This document shows positions 34,695 through 43,699 of a stretch of 47,163 bases of DNA, piece after piece; positions within the stretch are counted from its first letter, which is position 1, and every line of letters begins with the position of its first letter. The position numbers were made by a program, and so were the translations under genes. Source of the DNA: Stappia sp. TSB10P1A. Lineage in GTDB: Bacteria > Pseudomonadota > Alphaproteobacteria > Rhizobiales > Stappiaceae. The DNA is taken from NCBI RefSeq assembly GCF_900185725.1, contig NZ_FYAU01000030.1:1-47163 (forward strand), given 5' to 3'. Below the pieces are notes generated by a model. The model saw nothing but the letters and a program-made list of their open reading frames with translations. It was not told where the DNA came from and made no database searches.

Positions 34695-34971
34695 CCTAGA
34701 GCCCTTTCGGCCAATTCGGAGCCATTCTGACGGAGCGATTTTGTGACAAGGTCAAGCAAAGGCATGCAGGCCGTATCTGGATACGGACAAGGGGCTTTGC
34801 GCTGGAATTGGCGCAAAATCGCCCGTCCCGCAGGGCTTCCGATTGGCGGGCACCCGACGCCGAACCGATCTTGCCCGATGCGAAGGCATCGCGCGGCGAC
34901 CGTTTCGACGCCGGATCGCCGCTCCAATCGAGAAGCAGAATTGACTTCGAATTGGCCGAAAGGGCTCTAGG
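34695..34971. mobile_element. 277-bp MITE-like element with 24-bp perfect terminal inverted repeats
   Basis: The sequences at 34695-34718 and 34948-34971 are perfect inverted copies over 24 bp, both ending in CTAG-containing tips (CCTAGAGCCC inward). Partial similarity continues inward over about 20 bp more (ATTCTG...CGATT on both sides). No transposase fits inside. TA within the terminal CTAG could be a target duplication of the IS630/Tc1 or IS5 (IS427-group) kind. The element sits between the P-type ATPase start and the amidohydrolase end. Confidence 0.75.
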
Positions 34972-35026
34972 AGCAGGTCCGCGCGCGTGCGGGGATTCCG
35001 GGATGCCACTTGCCGAAAATCGCGCG

Positions 35027-36439
35027 CTACAGGCTGGAGCGGACCACCTCGCCGCCCTTCATGATCAGCCGCAGCGACGTGTCCGGCGTTCCCAGGAACG
35101 AGAGATCCGTCTCGGGTTCGCCGTCGACCACCAGCAGGTCTGCGAGCGCCCCCGGCGCCACGACCCCGACCGGCGCGCGGTAGGGGTTGCGGTCGCCCGA
35201 CATGGCAAGCAGCTCGCCGGCACGCCCCGTTGCTGCGCGCAGGGCCTCCAGCGGGCTCATGAAGCGGGCGAGCTTGGCCAGTTGGCGACCTTGTGACGCG
35301 GACCGGCCGGGGTTCAACAGGATGTCTGTCCCGAAGGCCGAGCGCACGCCGAGACGCCTCGCCGTCTCATAGGCGCGGATCGTTCCTTCCGAGACCCGTT
35401 GCTGATCGGCGCGCTGCTTCGGATCGGGATGGACATTGGCATCCTCGTCGGAAAGGAAGGGCTGCAACGACCACCAGATGCCGTTGTCGGCCATCATCGC
35501 GACGGTCTCCTCGTCGGCGAGCTGGCCGTGCTCGATGCAGCGCACGCCGGCGCGGATGGCGCGCTGGATGCCCTTCGGCGTGTAGACGTGGACGCAGACA
35601 TAGGTGCCCCAGTCGGAGGCGGCATCGACGCCGGCGCGCAGCTCCGCCTCGGTGAACTGGGTGCTGTCGAGCGGATCGTAGGCGGACGACACACCGCCGC
35701 CGGCCATCATCTTGATCTGGCTGGCCCCGCGCATCAGTTGCTCGCGAACCCGGCGCAGCACCTCGTCGGCGCCGTCGGCGATCGCGGTGACGCCGACCCG
35801 GTCGGGATAGCTCAGCGGATCGCGGTCGGCCCTCGGCAGGTCGTTGAGCATGCGAAAGTCGCCATGTCCCGAGGTCTGCGAGACCAGCGCGCCGGAGGGA
35901 AAGATCCGCGGCCCGGCGACGACGCCCTCGTCGATCGCCCGCTTCAGCGCGAAGGCGGGGCCGCCGACGTCGCGCACGGTGGTGAAGCCGCGCAACAGCG
36001 TGGCACCGGCCTCGCGCGCGGCCAGAAGATGCACATAGGCGATGTCGCCGGTGAGCGCCGTGACCTGCGAAACGCTGGCCAGCGTCGAGTGCCAGTGGCA
36101 GTCGATCAGCCCCGGCATGGCGACACGGCCGCCGCAATCGAGCCGGATTGCCTCGGCCGGTCCCTGCCCCTTTGGCGGCAAGGCGGAGACGTGGCCGTCC
36201 TCGATCAGGATGTCGACATCCTCGCGGATCGACAGTTCCTGCCCGTCGAAAAGCCGCAGATTGGTGAGGAGCAGCGGCCGGCCCGGATCGCCCGTCTGGG
36301 CGTGCGAGGAAGCAAGACCGAAACCGGCGAACATGCCCATGACCGCGGCGGCGCCGCCGATCATCTCCCGGCGCGACAGTTCGACCTCCATGCGGCGATA
36401 GGCGGCAAGCGTTTCCGGCGCCCCGCAGCGGCAGGCCAT
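35027..36439 (-). CDS. Tat-exported metal-dependent amidohydrolase (prolidase/imidazolonepropionase-like)
   Basis: A 470-aa amidohydrolase of the periplasmic prolidase type. LSRREMIGGAA followed by a hydrophobic stretch and SSHAQ is a Tat signal. Metal and catalytic residues are visible: HxH in LIDCHWHST, a carboxylated-lysine candidate in QIKMMAGGGV, histidines in VCVHVYTP and CIEHGQ, and the aspartate in FGTDIL. Such enzymes cleave dipeptides or organophosphate-like compounds in the periplasm. The start is uncertain: ATG at 36439 (AGGA upstream) or 36391; the longer choice adds a cysteine-containing N-region before the twin arginines. Confidence 0.88.
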   Translation of the reverse strand: MACRCGAPETLAAYRRMEVELSRREMIGGAAAVMGMFAGFGLASSHAQTGDPGRPLLLTNLRLFDGQELSIREDVDILIEDGHVSALPPKGQGPAEAIRLDCGGRVAMPGLIDCHWHSTLASVSQVTALTGDIAYVHLLAAREAGATLLRGFTTVRDVGGPAFALKRAIDEGVVAGPRIFPSGALVSQTSGHGDFRMLNDLPRADRDPLSYPDRVGVTAIADGADEVLRRVREQLMRGASQIKMMAGGGVSSAYDPLDSTQFTEAELRAGVDAASDWGTYVCVHVYTPKGIQRAIRAGVRCIEHGQLADEETVAMMADNGIWWSLQPFLSDEDANVHPDPKQRADQQRVSEGTIRAYETARRLGVRSAFGTDILLNPGRSASQGRQLAKLARFMSPLEALRAATGRAGELLAMSGDRNPYRAPVGVVAPGALADLLVVDGEPETDLSFLGTPDTSLRLIMKGGEVVRSSL

Positions 36440-36882
36440 CGGAACCCGATCCTGATAGGGGGTCCCAGTGAAACAACAGGCGCACAGAAGCATCACACAC
36501 CTCGCTGAACATGCCGAAACGCATGTCATTCTGGGTCGTGTTCGACAGGGCTGTCAAACCACAGGAAAGACTATCGTCAGTTTCGACAATTTACGTTCGG
36601 ATATGACGAAATATTCAAGATGCCCCCGCCTCGTGATACCGGCATGACAACTGGATGAAGGGGCAGGAGAACGGCTATTCTCCAAGTCTTTCGGCCGCCT
36701 GAAACTGGCACTCTCCCGGGCGAAACGGCAACAGAAGTCGCCAAATTGCCGCTTGGGCGATTGACGCGTCGATCTGCGGGGCAGTAGCTTTCGTGTCGCC
36801 TTCGCAGCCCGCCCGCGCTGCGGGCTTGATCGCGCATTGCAAGGTGCGGGCTTGATCGCGCGTTGCAAGGAGGAGCGGCCCC
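36440..36882. other. Gene-free region between divergent genes
   Basis: It holds the promoters for the amidohydrolase (minus) and the outer-membrane protein (plus). It includes a stretch of lower GC near 36560-36620 and the 26-bp tandem duplication directly before the outer-membrane protein gene. No further gene was recognised. Confidence 0.4.
36819..36870. repeat. 26-bp tandem duplication in the leader of the outer-membrane protein gene
   Basis: Two copies at 36819-36844 and 36845-36870 differ at one base. Each ends in TTGCAAGG. After the second copy the sequence runs AGGAGCGG into the ATG, so the repeat ends within the ribosome binding site (AAGGAGGAG). Confidence 0.85.
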
Positions 36883-37692
36883 ATGGTTGACCGATCAGAG
36901 GGCTCTACGCCCATAGTCAGCCGGCGAATCGCCCGCGGGGCATGGTTCCTTGCCGTCCTTCTGCCGGCGCTGCTCGTAGCGGCCCAGTTGCTGGCGCGCC
37001 CTGCCCATGCCGAGGACGGCTGGCGTTTCCAGGTCACGCCCTATGCCTGGGCGCCCTCCTTGTCGGGCACCGTCAAGCCGCGCCCGTTCCTGCCGACCGC
37101 CTCCTTCGACCGTCCGTTCAGCGACATTCTCGAAAATCTCGACGGCGCCTTCTTCGTCAGCGGTACGGCCCGCTACGACCGCTTCGTGATCTTCGGCGAT
37201 TTCACCTGGTCGGCCGTGACCGAGCAGGACCGCATCGCCCTGCCCTTCGCCCCCTTCGGCTTCGATGTGCACGGCCAGGTGCGGCAACTCTCTGCGACGC
37301 TCGCCGGCGGCTATTCCGTGGTCGCCCGGCCCGAGTTCACGCTCGACCTCTTGGCCGGCGCCCGCCTGTGGCATATCGACGCCAGCGTCAATATCCGCGG
37401 CACCGGCCTTGCCGCCAGCAAGAGCGATACCTGGCTCGATCCGGTGCTGGCGGCGCGGGCGCGGTGGCAGTTCGCGCCGGACTGGTCGGTGATTGCCTAT
37501 ACGGATGTCGGTGGCTTTGGCGCCGGCTCGAACCTGACCTGGCAGGCCGTCGGGACGCTGAACTACCGGGTGAACGACCGCGTCTTTCTGTCCGCCGGCT
37601 ATCGCCACATGGCTCTCGACTATGACCGAGGCGGCATGAAGCTCGACATCGACATGACTGGACCGCTGATCGGCGCGACTTTCCGGTTCTGA
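36883..37692 (+). CDS. Outer-membrane beta-barrel protein
   Basis: A 269-aa predicted outer-membrane protein. The N-terminus has a long signal peptide (basic to about residue 18, hydrophobic to 38, then AHAED). The mature part alternates hydrophobic and polar residues in about eight to ten strands (FQVTPYAWAPSL, FVSGTARYDRFVIFGDFTW, QLSATLAGGYSVV, DWSVIAYTDVGGFG), and the protein ends in phenylalanine (GATFRF), the barrel-assembly signal. It resembles opacity/OmpA-type or DUF-type porin-like proteins; no specific function is visible. AAGGAGGAG precedes the ATG. Confidence 0.85.
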   Translation: MVDRSEGSTPIVSRRIARGAWFLAVLLPALLVAAQLLARPAHAEDGWRFQVTPYAWAPSLSGTVKPRPFLPTASFDRPFSDILENLDGAFFVSGTARYDRFVIFGDFTWSAVTEQDRIALPFAPFGFDVHGQVRQLSATLAGGYSVVARPEFTLDLLAGARLWHIDASVNIRGTGLAASKSDTWLDPVLAARARWQFAPDWSVIAYTDVGGFGAGSNLTWQAVGTLNYRVNDRVFLSAGYRHMALDYDRGGMKLDIDMTGPLIGATFRF

Positions 37693-37725
37693 CACTTTCC
37701 GGTTCTGACACTTTCCGGTTCTGAC
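37678..37725. repeat. Three perfect 16-bp tandem copies at the end of the outer-membrane protein gene
   Basis: ACTTTCCGGTTCTGAC is repeated at 37678-37693, 37694-37709 and 37710-37725. The first copy encodes the last residues TFRF and the stop codon; the other two lie downstream and are not translated. Confidence 0.95.
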
Positions 37726-38092
37726 GATGTGCGCCCGTCCCGCGCCGTGAGGGTGATGGGAAGACCGTGCGTTCTCGCCAGCCGCCCCGGCGAGCCGAAG
37801 GGTGCGGGTGTGGTGCGCCCCTGGCGCCCACTTCGTGACATGGATCACAGACATCCCTCGCGGTCTGTCGCAAGGGGATCTCGGCGCATGCCCTGCCCGT
37901 CGCGCGCGGTCCTCCGCCTCCCCGAAAATGGCTCAGCCGGCGTTTCGTTGCCCCAGGCCGCAGCCTCGCAACTCTTGCGGGACCCGGCACAACTGCGTGT
38001 CCGCGACCTTGGTAGCAAAAAGTTCACAACATGCCTTAAAGGCGCTTTCATGACTCGGTTGTATCGGTTTCAGTAGCGGTTTGGAGGAGTGG
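37726..38092. other. Gene-free region upstream of the Cache/GGDEF-EAL operon
   Basis: About 370 bp with no convincing gene. It contains a short palindrome GCCTTAAAGGC near 38034-38044 and the probable promoter of the operon that begins at 38093. No terminator was recognised. Confidence 0.4.
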
Positions 38093-38641
38093 ATGACTGG
38101 TTCCGTGCAAACCCTGACCGTTGCCTTGAGCCTGCTGGCGGCCCTGCCTGCTGCCGCGTTCGCCGAGGCCGACGGGGCGCTGTCGCCGGTCGCCGCCGCC
38201 GAGGCCTTGCACGCGCGCACGGCCGGCGCCGACCTCGACCTGGTGCGCAGCCATGTGGTGGAGCTGGCGGAACTGGCGCGCCGGCACATCGACGAAGCCG
38301 GTCTCGAAACCGCCCTGGAGGATTTCCGCAATCCGCCCTGGCTGCGCGAGGCGAACGGGTTGCACCTGTGGGGCGTCACCACCGCGGGCGTCAGTTGGTT
38401 CGACACCGGCCATCCGGAGCTGGTCGGCATCGACGTCTCCAACATCACCGACATCGAGGGCCGGTTCTGGACGCAGCTTGCGGTCGCCTCCGCTTTGGAA
38501 ACGGGCGAGAAGGTGTTCCTGCTGCTCTTCCCGCATCCGAAGACTGCGAAGTCGGCGATCGGCTTCCACACCTGTTTCATGCTGGAGGACGGCGAGCGCG
38601 TCCTGTGCGCGGGGGCTTTCGAAGATGCGCCGACCGGATAG
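38093..38641 (+). CDS. Secreted single-Cache-domain protein
   Basis: A 182-aa exported protein. A Sec signal peptide runs to about AFAEA near residue 24. The mature part has a long helix (AELARRHIDEAGLETALEDF) followed by strands NGLHLWGVTTAGVSWFDTGHPELVGIDVSNI and KVFLLLFPHPKTAKSAIGFHTCFMLEDGERVLCAGAF. This is the double-PAS-like fold of small sCache/Cache domains that bind small molecules in the periplasm. The ATG at 38093 is preceded by GGAGG; a TTG at 38081 is not needed. The 3' end overlaps the GGDEF-EAL gene by 17 bp, so the two are coupled. Confidence 0.8.
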   Translation: MTGSVQTLTVALSLLAALPAAAFAEADGALSPVAAAEALHARTAGADLDLVRSHVVELAELARRHIDEAGLETALEDFRNPPWLREANGLHLWGVTTAGVSWFDTGHPELVGIDVSNITDIEGRFWTQLAVASALETGEKVFLLLFPHPKTAKSAIGFHTCFMLEDGERVLCAGAFEDAPTG

Positions 38642-40784
38642 CCTGGCCGGCCGCCTCCGCTTCTCCAACTGGCCGATCCTGGCCAAGGTGATGGCGGCCC
38701 CGCTCGCGACCCTGATCGCCCTTGCGGTCATGGTCATGCTCGCCTGGCACGCGCTGACCCAGCAGCGGGCGGCGATCGTCGCCAACCTCACCCGGCTGGA
38801 GACGGTGCTGCACCGCGCCCATGAAGTGTCCCATCACCTGGCCAGCGTCGAGGCAAATCTCTACAAGCTGTCGATGTGGAGCGAGATCGGCGTGCGCGGC
38901 GGCGAGCTCGAAGGGACCCTGCGCGCGATCAATTACGGGCTCGAGCGGGCGGCCATCGACATTACCCTGCTCGACAGGGCCGGCCTCGAAGGGACGGAGG
39001 AGTTGCGGCGGGGCTTTGCCACCTATCGCCAGAACACCTCGCAGGCGGTGCTGCTGATCCTGCGCAACGCCACGCTCGGCGCGATGGCGACCCGCGGCGG
39101 CCACAAGACCTATGCCGAGGTCGAGCACCATGCCCAGGCGATCGGCGACCGGGCGAGCGAGCAGTTCCGCAGGGCGATGAGCGAGGCCGGCGCCACCTTC
39201 GACCGGCTGAACCGGCATTTCCTGATCCTCGCCCTGTTCGCCGCGCTGGTCGTGGTGGGGGTCAGCATCGCCGCCTCGCGGGCCATTGCCCGGCCGATCA
39301 CCGGTCTCGTCCGTGCCATCCAGGCGCTGCTGCGCGGCGACCTGTCGACGCCGGTGCCCTGCACCGCGCGGCGCGACGAGATCGGCAGCATCGCCGGCTC
39401 CGTGCAGGAGCTCCAGCGGGCGCTGGTGCGCAATCGCGAGCTGGCGCGCGAGCGCGAGCAGAAGCAGGCGGAACTGGAATTCATCGCCGCCCATGACGGG
39501 CTGACCGGCGTCGCCAACCGCAAGGCCTTCGACGCCTATATGGACAGCGCGGCGCTCGCCGCCGGCAGCGACGGCGACCTCATCTTCCTGCTGATCGACC
39601 TCGACAGTTTCAAGCCGATCAACGACGCCTATGGCCATGCGGCCGGCGACACGGTGCTGCGGGAACTGGCGCAGCGCTATCGCGCCCTGGTGCGCCCCGG
39701 CGACATGGTCGCCCGGCTCGGCGGCGACGAATTCGCCATCACCATCGTCTCGCGGGAAGGCAGCCGCGATCCCGAGCAGTTCGCCAAGCGGGTGCTGGAG
39801 GCGACGGTGACGCCGGTGCGCCACGCCGGACGCGAGCTCCGGGTCGGCGCCAGCATCGGCGTCGCCTGCAGCCGGGAGGTTCCTTACGGGCCGCAGGCGC
39901 TGATGGCGGCGGCGGACCGGGCGATGTATGTCGCCAAACAGGAGAAGCGGCCGTCCTTCACCATCTATTCGCCGCAGATGGCGCCGCAGCGTTTCGGGCT
40001 GGAGGAGCGGGAGGAGGTCGAGCGGGCGCTGCGCGAGGGCGAATTCGTGCTGCATTACCAACCCAAGGTCGCGCTCGCCGACAATGCCCATGCCGGTTTC
40101 GAGGCCCTCGCCCGCTGGCGCCATCCGCAGCGCGGGCTCCTGATGCCCGACCAGTTCCTGCCGAAGATCGACGAGTTCGGCCTGCAGGGCGACTTCACCA
40201 TGAAGGTCGCGCGGCAGGTGGTGGAGGATCTCCGGCGCTTTGCCGAGCTCGGCCTCGACAGCCGCGGCATCTCCTTCAACATGGAGGAATCCATGCTGGC
40301 GACCCGCAGCGGCATGGACGATCTGCGCCGGCTGGTGATGGAGAACCAGCAGCTCGCCCGGCTGCTCACCCTGGAGATCACCGAGGACGTGTTCATCGCC
40401 CGCGCGGCGGAGACGATCCGCGACAATGTCGACATGCTGGCCGCCCTCGGCGTCCGCATCTCGATGGACGATTTCGGCACCGGCTACGGCTCGTTCAAGC
40501 ACCTGCGCGAATTCACCATCCACGAGCTGAAGGTCGACCGCGAATTCGTCGAAGGCATCGGCCGCGACCGCTCCTCGGAGGTGATCATCGACGGCTTCCT
40601 GGCGATCGCCTCGGGCCTTGGCCTGATGGTGGTGGCGGAAGGCATCGAGACGCGGGCGCAGGCCCGCTACCTGCACCAGCGCGGCTGCCAGTTCGGCCAG
40701 GGCTTCCTGTTCTGCCGCCCCCTGCCCTTCGAGGCCGCCGTCGACTATCTCGCCGAGCGGCAGCCACGCTCGCGTACCGGCTGA
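38625..40784 (+). CDS. Membrane-bound HAMP-GGDEF-EAL protein (c-di-GMP synthesis and degradation)
   Basis: A 719-aa two-domain c-di-GMP protein. Two membrane helices (about residues 17-40 and 195-217) bracket a helical periplasmic part, followed by a HAMP linker (SRAIARPITGLVRAI). The cyclase motif GGDEF is at 366-370, with a complete inhibitory I-site RxxD (R357-D360). The EAL motif is at 493-495, and further phosphodiesterase ligands are kept (FNMEES, LEITED, DDFGTGY, LKVD, VAEGIE). Both activities could therefore be functional. It is translationally coupled to the secreted Cache protein, which may serve as its sensor subunit (inference). It contains no Cache domain of its own. Confidence 0.92.
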   Translation: MRRPDSLAGRLRFSNWPILAKVMAAPLATLIALAVMVMLAWHALTQQRAAIVANLTRLETVLHRAHEVSHHLASVEANLYKLSMWSEIGVRGGELEGTLRAINYGLERAAIDITLLDRAGLEGTEELRRGFATYRQNTSQAVLLILRNATLGAMATRGGHKTYAEVEHHAQAIGDRASEQFRRAMSEAGATFDRLNRHFLILALFAALVVVGVSIAASRAIARPITGLVRAIQALLRGDLSTPVPCTARRDEIGSIAGSVQELQRALVRNRELAREREQKQAELEFIAAHDGLTGVANRKAFDAYMDSAALAAGSDGDLIFLLIDLDSFKPINDAYGHAAGDTVLRELAQRYRALVRPGDMVARLGGDEFAITIVSREGSRDPEQFAKRVLEATVTPVRHAGRELRVGASIGVACSREVPYGPQALMAAADRAMYVAKQEKRPSFTIYSPQMAPQRFGLEEREEVERALREGEFVLHYQPKVALADNAHAGFEALARWRHPQRGLLMPDQFLPKIDEFGLQGDFTMKVARQVVEDLRRFAELGLDSRGISFNMEESMLATRSGMDDLRRLVMENQQLARLLTLEITEDVFIARAAETIRDNVDMLAALGVRISMDDFGTGYGSFKHLREFTIHELKVDREFVEGIGRDRSSEVIIDGFLAIASGLGLMVVAEGIETRAQARYLHQRGCQFGQGFLFCRPLPFEAAVDYLAERQPRSRTG

Positions 40785-40870
40785 GCGGAATTTTGCCGCG
40801 CCGGGCTTGTTTCCGCAGGGTCGCCTCCCGCAAGATCAGGGGCGACTCGTCCAGCCGAAAGGGCCCGCCG

Positions 40871-42067
40871 ATGATCTGCCGCCTGCCTCGCCTCTCCCTT
40901 GCCGCCGCCTGCCTCGCTGCGCTCTTCGCCACATCGCCGGCGGCGGCCGGCACGCCCTGCGGCGGCGATTTCGGCGCGTTTCTGAGCGGCGTCGCCGAGG
41001 AAGCCCGCGCCAAGGGGCTGCCGGATGCGGCGATCCGCAAGACGCTGGGCGGCGCGCAGATCGACAGGACGGTGCTGTCGCGCGACCGCGCGCAAGGCGT
41101 CTTCAAGCAGGATTTCCTCACCTTCTCCAGGCGTTCGGTCAGCGACTACCGGCTGAAGCACGGCGCCGCCAACATGAAGAAGCACGCCGCGATCTTCGCA
41201 AGGGCCGAGGCCGATTACGGCGTGCCGGCGCCGGTGATCACCGCCTTCTGGGCGCTGGAGACCGATTTCGGCGCCGTCCAGGGTGATTTCAACACGGTGA
41301 ACGCGCTGGCGACGCTCGCCCATGACTGCCGCCGGCCGCAGCTCTTCCGCCCGCAGCTCATCGCCGCCATCGAGATGGTCGCCCATGGCGACCTCGACCC
41401 GGCCCGCACCACCGGCGCCTGGGCCGGCGAGATCGGCCAGGTGCAGATGCTGCCTGCGGACATCATCCGCTTCGGCAAGGACGGCGACGGCGACGGCCAT
41501 GTCGACCTCAAGGGCAGTGCGCCGGACACGATCCTCACCGCCGCCGGCTTCATCAAGAGCCTCGGCTGGCGCGCCGGCGAGCCCTGGCTGACCGAGGTCA
41601 AGCTGCCCGCCAGCCTGCCCTGGGAGAAGACCGGCCTCAACTTCGACTCCACCGTCGGCGAATGGGCCAGCGCCGGCGTCACCGCCCGCCAGGGCCGTCT
41701 GCCGGCGGCGAACCTGCCCGCCGCGCTGCTGATGCCGCAGGGCCACAAGGGCCCGGCCTTCCTCGCCTACCCGAATTTCCGCGTCTATCTGGAGTGGAAC
41801 CAGTCGTTCATCTACACGACGACCGCCGCCTATCTGGCAACGCGGCTCGCCGGCGCCCCCCGCTACGATCCGGGCAATCCGGACCCCGGCCTGTCGGACG
41901 CGCAGATGAAGCAGTTGCAGGAAAAGCTTGCCGCAAGGGGCCATGACGTCGGCAAGATCGACGGCATCCTCGGCGCCGGCACCCGCGCGGCGGTGCGGGC
42001 CGAGCAACTGCGCCTCGGCATTCCGGCGGACGGCTGGCCGACGCCCGCGCTCCTTTCTCGGCTCTAA
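40871..42067 (+). CDS. MltB-type lytic murein transglycosylase with a peptidoglycan-binding domain
   Basis: A 398-aa exported enzyme that cleaves the glycan backbone of peptidoglycan. A signal peptide ends near PAAAG. The SLT_2 domain spans about residues 30-325, with the catalytic glutamate E130 in WALETDFG and the conserved block GEIGQVQMLPADIIRFG. The C-terminal PG_binding_1 domain (LSDAQMKQLQEKLAARGHDVGKIDGILGAGTRAAVR) runs to the end. It follows the GGDEF-EAL gene after 86 bp and converges with the PilZ gene, with stop codons overlapping. Confidence 0.93.
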   Translation: MICRLPRLSLAAACLAALFATSPAAAGTPCGGDFGAFLSGVAEEARAKGLPDAAIRKTLGGAQIDRTVLSRDRAQGVFKQDFLTFSRRSVSDYRLKHGAANMKKHAAIFARAEADYGVPAPVITAFWALETDFGAVQGDFNTVNALATLAHDCRRPQLFRPQLIAAIEMVAHGDLDPARTTGAWAGEIGQVQMLPADIIRFGKDGDGDGHVDLKGSAPDTILTAAGFIKSLGWRAGEPWLTEVKLPASLPWEKTGLNFDSTVGEWASAGVTARQGRLPAANLPAALLMPQGHKGPAFLAYPNFRVYLEWNQSFIYTTTAAYLATRLAGAPRYDPGNPDPGLSDAQMKQLQEKLAARGHDVGKIDGILGAGTRAAVRAEQLRLGIPADGWPTPALLSRL

Positions 42068-42411
42068 CCGATCTCGACACGTTCATCGAACGTATCGACC
42101 GGGGGAACGTGCGGCCTGCCGGCTACCGCGTGCGCCTCGCTCGCCTTCTTGTGCAGGAAGCGGATGCCCGCCTCGTCACCCTGCATCCAGACCAGTTCCG
42201 CATCGACCGTGATGGCGCGCCGGGGAAACTCGAAGGCAAACCGCTCGGCGAGCATGTGCTGGCCGGCGAGGCGCACACGGCAGCCGGTGATGCTGAGATC
42301 CTCGACCATGCAGGAGATCGACACGCCCCGGTCGACGATGATGGCGGGAATTCGACAAGGGGCTCTGGGGGCCGAGCGAAGCTCGCCGCGCACCTTCGGC
42401 TTGTGACGCAT
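42064..42411 (-). CDS. PilZ-domain c-di-GMP-binding protein
   Basis: A 115-aa stand-alone PilZ protein. The two c-di-GMP-binding motifs are intact: RxxxR as RSAPR at residues 12-16 and (D/N)xSxxG as DLSITG at 38-43, followed by the strands CRVRL and ELVWMQGDEAGIRF. It would act as a c-di-GMP receptor affecting motility or surface functions. The start at 42411 has AGAGGA 8 nt upstream. It lies close to the GGDEF-EAL gene but on the opposite strand. Confidence 0.9.
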   Translation of the reverse strand: MRHKPKVRGELRSAPRAPCRIPAIIVDRGVSISCMVEDLSITGCRVRLAGQHMLAERFAFEFPRRAITVDAELVWMQGDEAGIRFLHKKASEAHAVAGRPHVPPVDTFDERVEIG

Positions 42412-42553
42412 TCGGGAAATCCTCTGGCCGGACGGAGCGCCGGTTCGGGAATAAGCAATTGAATACAGCCTGATAGCTCCGATCGCGTGAACGGATGGTA
42501 AAGCGCGCGGAAGATTTCACGGGGACGGTTGCGCCCGCCGGCGCGCAGGCCCG

Positions 42554-43699
42554 TCAGTCTCGCGGCGCCAGATCTCCGCGGGCCCAGTCCTCGCGCGTCT
42601 TCGCCCGGAAATCCTCGAACCGGCCCTCCTCGATCGCCGCGCGCATCTCGCGCATCAAGGTCTGGTAATAGGCGAGATTGGTCCAGGTCAGCAGCATCGC
42701 GGCCAGCCCCTCGCCCGCCTTCACCAGATGGTGCAGATAGGCGCGCGAATAGTCCCGCGCCGCCGGGCAGTCCGAGGCCTCGTCCAGCGGGCGCGGATCG
42801 TCCGCATGGCGGGCATTCTTCAGGTTCACCTTGCCGTAGCGGGTATAGGCGAGGCCATGGCGGCCGGCCCGCGTCGGCATCACGCAGTCGAACTGGTCGA
42901 TGCCGCGCGCGACGCTCTCCAGGATGTCCTCCGGCGTGCCGACGCCCATCAGATAGCGCGGCTTGTCCACCGGCATCGCCGGGGTGGTGATCTCCAGCAT
43001 CGCCAGCATCACCTCCTGCGGCTCGCCGACCGCCAGCCCGCCGACCGAATAGCCCTCGAACGGCATCTGCCCCAGCGCCTCAGCCGACGCGATGCGCAGG
43101 TCCGGCACGTCGCCGCCCTGGACGATGCCGTAGAGCGCCTGGCCGCGCCCCGGCCCGCCCATCGTCTCGAACTGCGCGCGCGAGCGTTCCGCCCAGCGGA
43201 GCGACAGGCGCATGGCCCGCTCCACGTCCTCGCGCGGCGCCGGCAGCGCGATGCATTCGTCGAGCTGCATCTGGATGTCGGAACCGAGCAACTGCTGGAT
43301 CTCGACCGAGCGTTCCGGCGTCATCACATGGCGCGAGCCGTCGATATGGCTCTGGAAGGTGACGCCGTCCTCGGTCAACTTGCGCAACTGCGCCAGCGAC
43401 ATCACCTGGAAACCGCCCGAGTCGGTCAGGATCGTGTGCGGCCAGTTCATGAAGCGGTGCAGCCCGCCGAGCCGGGCGATGCGCTCGGCGCCCGGCCGCA
43501 GCATCAGGTGATAGGTGTTGCCCAGCACCACGTCGGCGCCGAGCTCCCGCACCTGGTCCGGATACATCGCCTTGACGGTCGCCTGCGTGCCCACCGGCAT
43601 GAAGGCCGGCGTTGCGACCCGTCCGTGCGGCGTGACGATCTCGCCGCGCCGGGCCATGCCGTCGGTTGCAAGGAGGCGGAAGGAAAACGGCGCGGTCAT
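42554..43699 (-). CDS. tgt: Queuine/preQ1 tRNA-guanine transglycosylase with a degenerate zinc site
   Basis: A 381-aa enzyme that exchanges guanine-34 in GUN-anticodon tRNAs for preQ1. [11 protein letters not shown] holds the catalytic/base-recognition aspartate, and [13 protein letters not shown] the nucleophilic aspartate with the tRNA-binding segment. In the zinc-binding region the usual CxCx2C...H is replaced: S309, C311, A314 and T340 occupy the four positions, so only one ligand is left. The spacing is unchanged, which makes the alignment firm. The ATGA overlap with queA places both in one operon. The fold is otherwise complete. Confidence 0.93.
   Translation of the reverse strand: MTAPFSFRLLATDGMARRGEIVTPHGRVATPAFMPVGTQATVKAMYPDQVRELGADVVLGNTYHLMLRPGAERIARLGGLHRFMNWPHTILTDSGGFQVMSLAQLRKLTEDGVTFQSHIDGSRHVMTPERSVEIQQLLGSDIQMQLDECIALPAPREDVERAMRLSLRWAERSRAQFETMGGPGRGQALYGIVQGGDVPDLRIASAEALGQMPFEGYSVGGLAVGEPQEVMLAMLEITTPAMPVDKPRYLMGVGTPEDILESVARGIDQFDCVMPTRAGRHGLAYTRYGKVNLKNARHADDPRPLDEASDCPAARDYSRAYLHHLVKAGEGLAAMLLTWTNLAYYQTLMREMRAAIEEGRFEDFRAKTREDWARGDLAPRD

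Noticed and set aside
37726-38092. Small plus-strand frames between the barrel and Cache genes
   Set aside because: No Shine-Dalgarno, no recognisable domain, and composition unlike neighbouring genes.
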